DNA of 64,000 bases from Desmodesmus armatus (lineage: Eukaryota; Chlorophyta; Chlorophyceae; Sphaeropleales; Scenedesmaceae): NCBI GenBank assembly GCA_007449985.2, contig VIIQ02000649.1, positions 62,001-126,000 on the forward strand, written 5' to 3'. A program made the translations under genes and the position numbers. This document shows, one piece after another, positions 44,320 to 56,170 of this stretch. Numbering within the stretch: position 1 is the stretch's first letter; each line of letters opens with the position of its first letter. The notes under the pieces were generated by a model. It was not told the DNA's origin and ran no database searches. It saw only the letters and a program-made list of their open reading frames with translations.

Positions 44320-47300
44320 TAAGGGGCTCTCTGCTCCCTCCTCACCTGCTGATCTGCTAGTCACCCCGCCAAGAGGTGACTGGGATGGTGGTGGCGACCC
44401 AGCATGGCCCCAGGCCCCTGCTCCGCCCCCTCAAAGTGTGCAAGGGGACTCACAGCAGTGCACGGAGTACTGGATGCCACCCCACTCGGTATATCTACCA
44501 CCACTTAGCACCGAAACAGCAGCAGCAGCACCCACCGCGGCAGCAGCAGCAGCAGCACCTGCACGTACTGCCTCTGCGAGTACTGACACATCTGCAGCAG
44601 CAGCAGCGACAGCAGCAGCAGCAGCAGCAGTCGAGCCCGGCCTCGCTGTCGCAAGGCGCAAACTGACTCAGCTTGCGCCTAAGTACTGCGGGAAGCTGGG
44701 GACATACGTCCCAAACTACTACACAAACACAGACGGGTCCATGTTTGGTATCAGCATTGCACCGAATGCAGATGGCAGTGTCATTGCAGTGGGGTCGCCA
44801 CTGAATGTTCCTGAGGCAACGGATGCTGGAGGTGCCTCTGTGCTGACCTCCTGGTCTGACAAGACCTGTGAGTATGCAGTGGTGCCAGTGTGGCAGCCTG
44901 ATGGCGGCTACAGGTACTTTGGAGCACAGGTGAGGGAGGGGTGTGGATGGGAGGGGGGGGGGGTGACAGAGGGGGGGTGAGGGGTGTGGGGTGAGAAAGG
45001 GGTGTGGGTGTGAGGGGTGTGGGTGAAATGGATGTGGGTGGGAGGGGGCGAGCAGGGGGGTGGGGTGGGTGAGAGGGTTGTGGCTTCAAGTTGTTTGGAG
45101 CACACGTGAGTGGGGTGTGGGGACAGGCCCATGCTTTCCATCAGCCCCTCACCCACACCCCACTCACGTGTGCTCCAAAGTACCTGTAGCCACACCCCTC
45201 TCACCCAAGAAGCTTGACACACATGCCTTGAAACCAGCAGATAATGTGTGCAGTCATGCACAGAAGCTTGCTTCAATATTGCTGGTCACGGCATGCTGTC
45301 TGGAGGCAGCGTTGCATGGCAGCAAAGCGCATCCAACTGGTTTGATGTCAAGCAGCAAAGCCCTGATATTGCGCTGATGTGCCAATGATCTAACCACCTT
45401 GGGAGGGATGCCCACCCGTGCCATCAACAGGTGCAGCGCCTGGCTGGAAGTACTCCTGCCGTTGCAAATCTTAGGTGTGCTCAATATGCCCGCCGCTGTG
45501 CTCAATATGCCCGCCTGCCTGCCTGCCTGCACAGGTCGCCCTCAGCACGGACGGCACCACAATGGTGGTCATGGACGGCGTGGAAGGCATCAGAACGCAA
45601 ACAGCAGAAGGCAACGGCCGCCGGTCGTGCACGTGTATCGTCGCTACACCAATGGCTCATTCGTGTACACGCAAAAACTGCCAGTTGCACCACGCCGGGC
45701 CATGGCAGCAGCAATGGCGGTTTCGATCACGGACGACTCGCAGACGATCCTCGTCTCCTTCTCTGTCGGGGAGGGTTTTCCGGACAAGCGAGGCAGCGCG
45801 CAGGTGCGGACTGCCCGTAACGAACCGCTAGCGGGTGCTTGCGGTAACATTGAGGCACACTGCGAACGCTCACGGCTCAGACCAGCTTAGCGTGACACAC
45901 ATGTTGCTCTGACGAACTGCCGCTCAACATATGTTGTACACGCATGCGTGTTGTATCCCCGCAGTTGTTTGTGCTGGATGGCACCAGGGCCACTGCCCAG
46001 TACAACTACCTTCAGGACCTAGCCAACCTCAACATGCCTGCTGGTGAGACAGGGCACTCCTTGTTGCAGTGGTCTGGGCCGGTTGGGCGCGCGGGGGGTG
46101 GGGGGGGGGGTTGCATGAGCTCTGGGATGCTCAGCCAGCTGTCGTACATGGAGCTTCAACTTCACAGCCGGTTGGTGCATCTTGTGCGTTGCTGCATGTT
46201 GAAGCAGCACACGCACAGTAACATGCCTGGACAAAACACCTTTGGATCCAAGCAGCCAATTGTGGTGCACTTCTGTTCCAGGCGCTAGAAAGCGTTGTGG
46301 TGCTGCGTCCTAATTCAGCAACCCGCGCGCATGTGCTGCCACTGCTTTGTGCGTTGTACAGGTACCTCTGTGCACTTTGGGCAGACCAGCGTCATCAGCA
46401 GCAACGGTGTCTTCATTGCTGTGGGCACTGCGGCCAACAACAACGAAAACTACAATCTGTTGTACATGTACAAGAAGGATGTGGTGACCGGCCGCTTCAG
46501 GTGCGTACTCCAATGTCTAGTGTGGTTTGAGGGGGGGGGTATGGCTTGAATCATCCAGTGCATCCCATGTGTGCTGCACACTGTGGCGTGGTGTCATGCG
46601 TCATGTAGGGGTGTGCAGAGGTGTGCTCACAATGGCAACTTCCCACCGTTTCCACACACACACACACACACCCCACACACACAGGATCATCAGCTCCATC
46701 AGTAGTGGTGAGTACCTTCCGGACCCCTCCCCCATCATCACCAACATTGGCCTGTCAGATGCCAACGCAGTGGCAATGAGTCAGTCGGGCCAGTTTGTGC
46801 TGAAAGTGGAGAGCGCCATGCTGGTGATATATGAGTGGAGCGGCAAGGGTATGACTGTTACGTGGAAGAGACGGTGCCAGCTGCAGGCGCCTGACGGCTA
46901 CACCTTCAGAACAAGTGAGTGAGGGTGTGCTTCGTGACTGCTCAGGAAAATTCTGCATTGCAGTCAAGGGGCGAGAGCTTGTGGCAGTTATGTCATGCAA
47001 GCAGTTGTTGGTAGTCCTGCATGGTAGCCGACAGAGCGACCCCCAGTGGTGATCACACCCTACTGTTTGCCCACAGAAGTGGCCAAGTCAGATGCAAACG
47101 TGCTGTGTGACAAAATGGCCTGTCCCTCTGCCCTTCTACCCCTCTGCCCCCTCTGGACCTCTTCCCCTCTGACTCTCTAGCTTGTCTCCTCTACACCTCA
47201 ACCCCTTTGCCGTTCCAACCCTCTGCCCCCCTGCCCCTCTGCCCCTCTCTGCTCCTGCTGCAGCTGCCGGGTCTCTCAGTGTCGTTGAAGTTGGTCAAAA

Positions 47301-48573
47301 GGGTTCATTGGTCAAGTTTGCTGCAGGTGCCTACGTAGGCACACTGGAGGCACCAGAACAGATGGCTGTCTTCCTCTACCACTTGGATGTAAGCTTGGCG
47401 GTTGGTGGTTAGTCATGATTTGCATAGCATGCAGCTGCCCTTGATTACTAAACCTACATGACTAGTTGCAGCACTAGCCAACCATCGGGGTCGTGACGAA
47501 AGGTGTCAGTGTCACAAGCTACAGCCGTGCTGCAGCTGCAGGAAGGCACAGCATGGTACAATGCATTGCAGCATCGAAGTTCAGCGTGAGCATCTTTAGG
47601 GCTACCGCTGACACCTTCCATCCCCCAGGCAACCGCTTTCGTTGCAGCACGCTGACGCTCTAGTGCTGTTGCGGCGTGTGATGTGCTTGCAGGTTGGTCG
47701 GGCCGGCAGCTGCCCCTACCGTCCTGCTGAGAAGCACGTGCACAACGACGCACTCAGCAACTATGGCGCAGGTGGGCACATGTGGCAGGGCTTGGAGATG
47801 CAGCAGATACTTTGATGCTCGTCTTTCAATGACAAGGGTCTATCATAGACTGAGGCTCAGCCAGAGAGCTGACCTCCCTCCCCCCCCCCCCCCCCCCCGC
47901 CAGAAGCGGCTGGCGTAGCGTGCCTAATGTGTGTGGCGGTGGCGGTGGCCGTCTGGTGGGAGTCTGCCACCCCCCCCCCAAATATGCTGACTGTACAGTC
48001 TTTGGCTGCGGAAGTGGCGTTGAGGGCGGATGGGCAGCTGCTGATTGCACTGCTTGCCGGCTAGCGCCCAGGTGGGAACCGTATCCACCTTCCCTGTACG
48101 TACTGTACTGCTTTTGACTGTCTATGCCTGTATGGTACTGTACTGATGTGTGACTGCAGGAGTGGCGTTGAGTGCGGATGGGCAGCTGCTGATTGTTGGT
48201 GCTCCCACCGCATGGGATAACAACATGGACAGCCAATCAGGGGCAGTCTACCTCATTGACATTGGCGAGGTGAGTGGACAGCTGGATCCGCAACTGCACC
48301 AGGGTATAAAAAGCAGGGGTTTGGGGTGCCAGACGTACCTACTATCACCACCACAGCGTACGACAGGGTGATGGATGGAGGTTTTGGAGTGCCAGTCAAT
48401 GCTTCTAGAAGTAGATCTACTAGTAGTAGATCTACTACTGCTTTCTTCATGCCAACTCGGTAGTTTTTCGGGGCTGACTAGGCTCACATGGCACATACAG
48501 CTCGACTGCATCAGGGCTTCTGTCCTGGCCATTGCTGCTGCCTCTGCTGCTGCTCACATCATGCCCCTGCTTC

Positions 48574-48625
<52 letters not shown>

Positions 48626-48989
48626 AGGTTGCTGACGATGGTCTTGAGGCCAGGATTGTCACCGAGGCCACCAACACCAATGCAGGATGTGTCAATGGTC
48701 TGGACGCCAACGGCAACCCCTGTGTCACAAAGCAAAAGAAAGACCCCATCTGCAAGGTTTGTGACATTGCATGGTGGCACATGTATGTGAATGCATGCGC
48801 AGTACATGTGTGCATAATGCTGTGCTGTAGTGGCATCTACCATATGCAATCTGCACAGCATCAAACATACATAGTCATGGCCTGGGGTGCAAAAACTACC
48901 CTCACCTGTATCGAGCTGAGTCATATCTGCCTGGATTCTCCATCCCCCCCCACTTCCCCCCCCCCCCCCCACCCCCCCCACCCCCCCAC

Positions 48990-49020
<31 letters not shown>

Positions 49021-49663
49021 ACCCGGCTCCCCCCCCCCACCCAAAGGAACCCCCCTCCCCCAGGATGTCAAGCTAAAAGATGGCCGCGCCATTCACTACG
49101 GAGCCCCATTGTATCCAGCGGGCATGGCATAAAGCTGTACAAAACACCAAGCTGTCTTACGTCTGCCTCTCCTCCTCCCTCACAGGATGTCAAGTTGAAA
49201 GACGGTCGCATCATTCACTACGGAGCCCCTGGCTGCACCCCCACGCCCTCAGCCGGAAGTCAATTCTGGGCCGCCAGCCTGCCTGGCCCTGCCCAGGCTG
49301 CTGCAGTACCTCACGCTCCCTTCTCTACAGCAGCCCTGAGTGCCTATACCACTGTGGCCCCCAGTATCAAGGGGGGTGTGGGGGGTACCCGTGGGCTCTG
49401 ACACTTGGCTAGCCAACCAGGTAAGCAGCAGGGGCAATTTTGCTGTGCATGGGAGATGGATGGAACACAGCTGCGCACCTTGCACAGCTCTGAGTGCCTA
49501 TACGACCGTGGGCCCCAGTATCAATGGAAGTATGGGTGCAGCTTCACTCCACAGCATAAGAGCTGCTGCTAGAAAAGGCTGCCGGCTGACCATTGCTACG
49601 CGCAACACCACACTGCATCACATGCTCTGACACTGTCCTCTGTCGCTGCTGCCACTGCTGCCA

Positions 49664-49706
<43 letters not shown>

Positions 49707-50431
49707 GCCCCTTGCTCCTTCAGGCCAAGGCTGCTGTGCAGGCCAGCTACTTTGGTGTGCCCACGGCCGCCATCACCAAGCCCAAGGAGAGTGTGGTGCA
49801 TGCAGCAGGATGGCCAAGCAGTGTGCAGCCAGCACTGGGGGGACTCAAGGTGAGAGCGGGGGGGGGGGGGGGGGGGGGTTTGAGAGCTTCTGTGAAACTG
49901 CCCCAATGGAGGTGTGGGGTGGGTTTGGGGTGAACACGGCGTCGTTGAGGAAGCCTTGACAAGCTGGAGGAAGCAATCCTGAACGACTGGCAATCTGTCC
50001 AAAAAGGATACTTCACCCCAGTCAGCTAGACAAACAGAACAGTTCGTAAGCACTTGCCTATGGCTTCGCTTGTTTGACAACCCATCCATCCATCCATCCA
50101 TCCCTCCCTCCCTGCTGCCTGTGTGTACTGCCTGCACTGCGTATGTGTGTCTTGCAGTCCCACCTGAACACCGTTGGCAGCGCCACAGCAGCACCTCCAG
50201 GCATCAGTGCCCTCAGCCTACTGTCCTCAGGCATAGGAGCCTTGCTCAACAGAGCTCAGGGTCAGAATCTAGGGGCACAAGGGGCCGGCATCGGGCGCAG
50301 CATAGGCATTGGGGCGCCTGTGGGTGGGCCAGTGCTGCCTGCGGGGGCAGTGATCAAGAACTTGGATGTGCTGAGGCAGCAGCCGGGAATGCCTGCGGCA
50401 GCACCGGCACCAGCAGCGGCGGCTGCAACGT

Positions 50432-50433
<2 letters not shown>
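43642..50433 (+). CDS. Secreted FG-GAP repeat beta-propeller protein
   Basis: The start at 43642 gives a signal peptide (MLKAPRLAAILTVVLCFWSIG) on a 62-bp exon that joins 43912-44929 in phase. Further exons: 45535-45803, 45965-46043, 46362-46500, 46685-46914, 47264-47388, 47693-47771, 48160-48269, 48628-48756, 49186 to about 49375, 49724-49849, 50158-50433, about 950 residues. After a low-complexity region of Ser, Gln and Ala runs come FG-GAP-like blades: FGISIAPNADGSVIAVGSP, VALSTDGTTMVV, FGQTSVISSNGVFIAVGT, GVALSADGQLLIVGAPTAWD with SGAVYLIDIG. Such blades resemble integrin-alpha N-terminal propellers and usually bind proteins or glycans outside the cell, with Ca in the Asp-rich loops. The C-terminus is Gly/Ala/Pro-rich. 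Exon 45535 lacks one base, and the end of exon 49186 is not certain. No membrane span was found beyond the leader. Confidence 0.8.
44938..45215. repeat. Foldback of about 55-bp arms derived from an FG-GAP exon end
   Basis: The arm at about 45064-45118 repeats the preceding exon end and its donor (tttggagcacacgtgagtgg). 45156-45210 is its inverted copy. The exon end was therefore duplicated once directly and once in reverse. Confidence 0.75.
48014..48062 (+). repeat. Upstream partial copy of FG-GAP exon 48160-48269
   Basis: It repeats gtggcgttgag-gcggatgggcagctgctgatt and then diverges. The copy also lacks the GAPTAWD continuation. Confidence 0.7.
49056..49110 (+). repeat. Upstream partial copy of FG-GAP exon 49186
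   Basis: After a 90-bp C-run tract, CAG is followed by DVKLKDGRAIHYGAP, matching the real exon start DVKLKDGRIIHYGAP, and then diverges. 49486-49545 likewise repeats the exon end ALSAYTTV-PSI. Confidence 0.75.
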
Positions 50434-50473
<40 letters not shown>

Positions 50474-50527
50474 GTGGAGGCTACCTGCGGTGGCACCGGT
50501 GCCGACAGTGGCTGCTGCAACTTGCAG

Positions 50528-50558
<31 letters not shown>

Positions 50559-50960
50559 TGGATTGGCCTGTGGCAGCACAAGCACCGGCAGCGGCAGCTG
50601 CAACGTGAGGTGATCATCACATATAATGATTATATGTGCTAGCTCCGCTTTAGGGTCGGGGTAGCTGATGAGTGTTTGTTTCAAGTGCTAGAAGGAGCGT
50701 ATGTGCACAGGAGCAGCTGGCATGGCTGAGTGAGCAACTGCCGGCACGTCATCTGTGCTTCCAGTGTGAGGATGTAGGGTCACCCTAGTAGCATGGTAGT
50801 GGTCACCAGTGGTATGGCTTCCATATGGTAGTTTGTACTGCCAGCTGTGGTTTGGTCGCCCTCTGTGGCCAAGAGGTACTAGATGGTAACTGGCGATTAT
50901 GGTGGTCAGCCGCTACCAGGCTGCTTGTGGGGTTTACTCGTCTGGTACGAGGGTCATGGA
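50434..50960. other. Region 3' of the FG-GAP gene
   Basis: CAG-run rich sequence follows the stop at 50431-50433; the runs are near-copies of the coding C-terminus, out of frame. Next comes unremarkable sequence up to the foldback element. No gene is supported. Confidence 0.45.
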
Positions 50961-51420
50961 TCCGTCAGGTGAATGCTGCATTCATATCAGCATCTCCTCG
51001 GGCTTGGACTTTTTGGTTCCGTGAAGTCCAAGCCTGAGGAGATGCTGATGTGTGAGACAGTGCCCGGAACCGGGGAGGTAGCAAGATTTCCTGTGGAGAC
51101 ACTGGGAACACACAAAGATGGGAACACAGAACACAATGTAACTAGCACTGGGTCCCCCACAGCCACCCCAGGCAACGAAAGCCTAACAAAGCAACCTCAC
51201 AGTACAATAGAAGGCGTCCAGACCCAAGCTGTGAGTCCAGCAGCCCCATCAAGCCTAGTAGAATAACCTGCAAGCAGCACCACCACCGCGCAGCGAGCGT
51301 CAGGAACAGCCCACCAGGATGCCAGGAAGGAGCATGTAGGCACAAGGGGGGAGGGTGGGGGTCCTCCCCCACCCCCAGCGTAGGCAGATGCTGATGTGAA
51401 TGCAGCATTCACCTGACGGA
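50961..51420. mobile_element. Foldback element with terminal inverted repeats carrying the dispersed repeat
   Basis: Inverted ends tccgtcaggtgaatgctgca (50961 on) and its complement ending at 51420 match for about 35 bp with one or two differences. Just inside the left end is a 24-bp stem hairpin (50987-51010 with 51025-51048). The interior (51051-51384) is the dispersed repeat nearly identical to 1281-1615. No coding capacity and no convincing target-site duplication is seen. Confidence 0.75.
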
Positions 51421-51782
51421 CCACTGATTGTGAGTTGAGCATCGAGGTATTGCGTTATTTTTCTGATGCTCTCCCCTCTGGCCGTCGGCAGAGAAAGTCA
51501 CAACGTACAAATTTACAACAATTACACAACAAATGGCACAAATCACATACAGAGAAAGAAGCGGCGGCTGCAGGGAGGCATATGCAAAAAAGGCACAGCA
51601 GCACACAATGTGCACGCCAGCAAATACTGAGAAAAAAAGCTGATGATGACATCACAACCCTGCCTGTACCCCCCATTGCCATGTGAAAAGTACGCCATAA
51701 GCAGTACTGGCACAACACCCATTGCAGCACAACAGCAGCACAACAGCAGCATAACACAGCTCTCGGCCAAGCACCACGCTGC
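51421..51782. other. Region 3' of the MFS transporter gene
   Basis: It is presumably the 3' untranslated region of the minus-strand transporter. Sequence is of ordinary complexity with AAC/CAGCA repeats near 51730. No gene is seen. Confidence 0.45.
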
Positions 51783-54700
51783 TCACTCATCTTCCTCCAG
51801 CTGCTGCTCCTTTGTGGCTTGTTGGTGCGGCATGGACATCACAGCAGCGACTGCTGCAAGGCACAGCCCTGCGAAGAGGGCCTCTGCTGCTGCGGGACCA
51901 GCCGCCACGGCTAGGTTGATGGCAATGAAGGGAGACAGCAGCCCTCCAATCCTGCAGGGCACACCGCCACAAACCGCTCAACAGCAGGGGGGTTCAACCT
52001 TGCAGGTGCAAGCTTGTCAAGCAGGCCGTGCATTCTTGAGCATCAGGCACGCAATTGCCGGCGGCATGCAATTGTTATCGAGATGTGTTCGAGAGGGAAT
52101 GCCGTACTGAAGAGTGGACTGCAGATGTCAGATTGAGGGTCAAGTCCCCTGTATGCTGTCTAGTCTTGCCTGACAACCGTTGTCATTGTTGTTGATGGTG
52201 ACCATATCTGTACGTGTGGATGCAATACGGTGCACAGTGGTTGCGCAGTCGGCCGCACCTGCCAGAAGCATTGCTGATGCCCAGCCCAAAGCCCCGCACT
52301 TTCGTTGAGAAGAGTGAGGGTGTGAACACCCACAGGAGTGAGAAGGCAGCGGATATGAACAGCCGACTGCCAAACATGCTGACCTCTGCAAACAGCAAGG
52401 GGAGCAACAGAAGGGAGCAGAATCCCAGGTGGCAACTGGTGATGCTTGCATGAATGGACAACCTGCATGCCGAAGCCAACTTCGCTTCATGTGGCACATC
52501 ATGGTCAGATCAACGGCTGCAACAGCAGCTGGTGTTGAACCTTGCGCAACAGCAAGCAAGCACGTAGTACTACATGTTACATGAACAGGGGTCGGCCATG
52601 GCTAGCCATGACCAGGTCAGGCAGTGTGCATGCATGACTAGCCCAGTTGATGCATCCAGCTTGCAAGAAAGAAAGCCTTGCCAGCGCTGGCTGCAAATGC
52701 AGGAGCATGCAACCCTGAGAGCACAGTAAGGTTATCCGTCACTTCACCTGTGAGGTTGCTGCTCCAGCTTGCGTCAGCACCACCCGCAGCATGGGCAACA
52801 CCTGCAGCAAACAGAGTACAATCGCAATCCTGTACTTGCCCTGTCAAATACTACTACTAGTAGTCCTTGCTGTCCGCACCTGGCAGCTGCCGGCACACGA
52901 GATTCCAACACACATGTAACAGGTTCAAATTACACACCGCTGACCGATGCAGCTGTAGCAGCACAGATTCACAAAGTCACACCAACAATGACGGTTGATT
53001 ACGTCATCATCTCAACATACATCACGGCTTGCAGCAGTAGCAGCCCACCTGCCGGCAGCACCGAGGCGATGATGGTTGGCAGCAAGCATGCACAGCCCAA
53101 GACCAGTGATGAGACCAGGGCGGTGTGGCCCCCATAGCCCTTGCTGACTGCTGCTGCCCACACCACTGCCGGCACCTCTGCTGCTGCTGTGGTCATGACA
53201 GCAGCATAGTCACTGCCTGGAACCTGCAGGCACATGTGCAGCAGTGTCGATCGCAATCATACAACACACAGACATGACGTTTGGTGAACGTTTGGTCATA
53301 TCATTCACGTGCTGCAGGTACTATGGCGTAGTGCCCGCAGCATGTGTGCCAATCTTTGCATGGAGTGTCCTTGTGTTCAGGTCGTTCTGATGCACCAGCG
53401 CCAGGCAGCATAGGGGCCTGCATGTTTGGTACTACGGGTGTGTTTCCCATACACAGGTTAGTCTCCTGTGGATGCAGCCAGATGCACCACCGTGCAGCTC
53501 CTGCCTGCCCGCCGCACAATGATAAAACAATGTCACACCAGAGTTCGAATTCAACAACAACTTCACAACCAATTTCACCTGCAGCTTGCCATCAATACAT
53601 GCAGGAGTGGTGCCACTGCCACCTGCTGCCGCCGCTGCTCCTGCCGCCTGAATGTGCAGCTGCCCCTCAAGCTGCACTAGGCCATAGTAGGCACAGCCAA
53701 CAGCAGCCCAGCTGAACACCAGTAAGGACGTGGTCGAGGCATGGGGGCCACCCCACAGTAGTGCCAAGGAGTGCTGGACCTCTGCAAGCAGGGTTTTGAA
53801 GCTGCTGGACCCTAGCTGCCAAGGTGCAGGTGGGACATGCTCCTGCTTCTGTTGGTGATTGAGAACTGCATGTTGTGATGATGGTGGGACTTGTGTGGAG
53901 GGTGGTGGGTGCTGGCGCTGGTCCGGTGTGCTGCTAGCAACTGCATCAACGTGCAGGTGCTGAAGGGGTTGGTGCTGGTGCTGGTGCTGGGACTGCTTGG
54001 GCCTTGGGAGAGGCTGGGCAGCACCTGTGCTGCTATTGCTGGACCGGCCGGACAGCAAAGCTGCTGACTCTCGGGTGATGTCTCCATCCAGACTGCCTTC
54101 ATGACTCTGCACTTCAGGAGATCGCTGTGTGGTGGGTGATCCTGGGGCTCCGGCTGCTACTGCCGCTGCTGCTGCTGTGAGTTGTGGCAGGTGCAGGGCC
54201 GGCTTGTTGTTGGTCTTGGCAATGCCCTGCAGGACTGCTGCTGCACCTGCAGGATCCCCCTGAGCCAGCAGCCACCGAGGGGACTCAGGAAGCCACCTTG
54301 CCAGCACAAGCAGCACGCCTGCATGCAGGGCAGCACAGCATGATGCATAGACGCAGTCATCACCATGATGCGTGGGATGTGATCCTCAGGACAACAAGGA
54401 GCAATATTGAGCAGCACAGGTGAAGTGCTGTGCACATGTGAAGTGGGGGTTGCGACACTGCTGAGCCAGCAGTTCAATCCGACCTGCAAATGTCTACAGT
54501 CTGATGTGTGCCTGCAGCACTGCTTGGGGACCGGCGGACTATGACGGTGGTCAGTACATATCAGGCATGCAGGGCTTGAAGCTTCTGGCAAGGCAAATTG
54601 GACGGCTCTCCAATGCTCGCGCGTGCCGTAGTGTACAGTAGCGCTTGTCCTGTAGAGGTCACCTAGTGACTCACCAGTGGGTCTGACCCAAAGGTGCCAG

Positions 54701-56170
54701 CAGCAATGCGGGGTGCATTGAGTGAAGCCCTACAAAGTGGCAACTATCAAAAGCTATCAAAAATGGCAGCACCACCTCACCCACCTAGCGGAACTGTCGA
54801 CAGCAGTAGCAGGAGCCTCCAACCTTGGGAGTTTAGTACCGCCCACGCCAGCGCCGCCTCAGCCACTGTGCCCACTGTCCAGGCCAGTTCGATCAGCACA
54901 CCCCACAGGGCCCTTGAGCGAGCAGGCAGTAGCTCCATCATGAGAGTGAAGGCCACTGGGGCACCCGCAAGGCCAAAGCCTACACAGGCCCTGCTGAGCA
55001 GCAGAAGCTGGGTGTGCGTGGGGAGCAGGGTGTACATAGTGTGAAGTGTAAGGTTGTACAGGTTGGTGTTAGCTGCCTGCCACCCCTGATCGACTCAACG
55101 TGCCAAAAGAGGCTTTTGAGGGGACTGCAGGTGCAGTAAAGCACGGGCTTGGACGAAATCCAGGCAGCCAGCAGCTCCATCATGAGAGTGAAGGCCACTG
55201 GGGCACCAGCGAGGCCAAAGCCTACACAGGCCCTGCTGAGCAGCAGGAGCTGGGAGTGTGTGGGGAGAAGGGTGCACACAGTGCAACACGTTGGGGGTGC
55301 AGAGAAGGAAGGGGCGGTACTTGCCACCCTCAACCTGGGGATGGGCGTGTGGGATACGCAGGTGCTGCACTGGCTAAGATGAAATCATGATGCTGCGGGA
55401 CGTTGGCTGCAAGCCAAACGGTGTGGCCACATAGCCACATGCCCGTGGTGCTGCTCGTGTTGCCTGTACACCATGCCAGGCGTCATGCGCTCAGCACTAG
55501 CCTGACCACCAGCATATAACCCTCTTACCTTCGGAGTTGGTGCAGCACAGCTTGCCAGGCCGGCGGCAACCACCACAGCAGTAGATGTCAGCAGTGCACG
55601 CCTGCGCCCCAGTTCGTCGCCCAGGAAACCCCAGCATGCAGCACCCAGCAGCATGCCGCCAAACACTGTTGATGTCAACAGGGCCTGGCTGGTGGGGTTG
55701 TCAAAGCCAAAGTTGCACGAGGCCTGCCACAGCAAAGCAGCAGATAACAGGGATGTAAGAGACTAGATCGAAATGCACGCACACCTTGCTGCACAGCAGG
55801 CCCAAACCCCAACACACCTTCAGATGCCCCTGCTTGTCTGGGACTCCTTGAATTCACCACCAGCAATGCCTTGTCATCAAAGCTACATGAATAGAAGGCA
55901 GAGAGACCCCAGTGCAGCACTTACCGCAGGCCCCAAGTATGAAAGAACCATGACTTCTGCTGCGTCTCCAGCCCACACAAGGCTGATGCATGCCAACAGC
56001 AGCACTTGGAACTTGCCACCTCCTATCTGATCGAGGGCTTCATCCACCTCTGCGTATGGGAGGTGCTTTGTGCCTTCTGGGTGTTTGCTACTGCCAGGCT
56101 GGCACCCCTGCTCCTTGATTGCATGGCTGTTGTGCTGGGCCCGGCCTGATGGCCACCTCAAAAAGTGCAT
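51783..56170 (-). CDS. MFS transporter of the SV2/SVOP (organic cation/niacin-like) type
   Basis: Eight minus-strand exons join without any frame break: about 56170-55925, 55723-55529, 55007-54785, 54318-53579, 53223-53049, 52801-52748, 52385-52259 and 51951-51783 (stop TGA), about 640 residues. The N-terminal AEVDEALDQIGGGKF is the cytosolic signature of SV2/SVOP proteins. TM1 carries GDAAEVMVLSYLGPA; TM2-3 reads ALLTSTVFGGMLLGAACWGFLGDELGRRR, where GDELGRRR is the MFS motif A loop. Then come SRACVGFGLAGAPVAFT, ARWLPESPRWL before the large central loop, and a second half with VFSWAAVGCAYYG, FTPSLFSTKVRGFGLG and GGLLSPFIAINLA. The loop is expanded with His/Gln/Pro/Ser-rich sequence. Substrate is unknown; plant relatives move organic cations, carnitine or niacin. 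The start at 56170 is uncertain. It is divergent from the RAP gene. Confidence 0.88.
55150..55250 (-). repeat. Truncated upstream duplicate of transporter exon 3
   Basis: On the minus strand from about 55247 it repeats LLLLSRACVGFGLAGAPVAFTLMMELL, then diverges instead of reaching PARSRALWG. The intact exon is 55007-54785. Sequence identity to the intact exon is very high, so the duplication is recent. Confidence 0.85.

Noticed and set aside
48400..48440. Near-palindromic agatct/tagtag cluster
   Set aside because: It is a short imperfect repeat of TAGTAGATCTAC with similar bits near 32395 and 52855. Too simple to call a functional site.
52638..52710. Extra transporter exon reading ASAGKAFFLAS
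   Set aside because: There is no donor after it. Exons 52801-52748 and 52385-52259 join in phase without it and give the expected family sequence.
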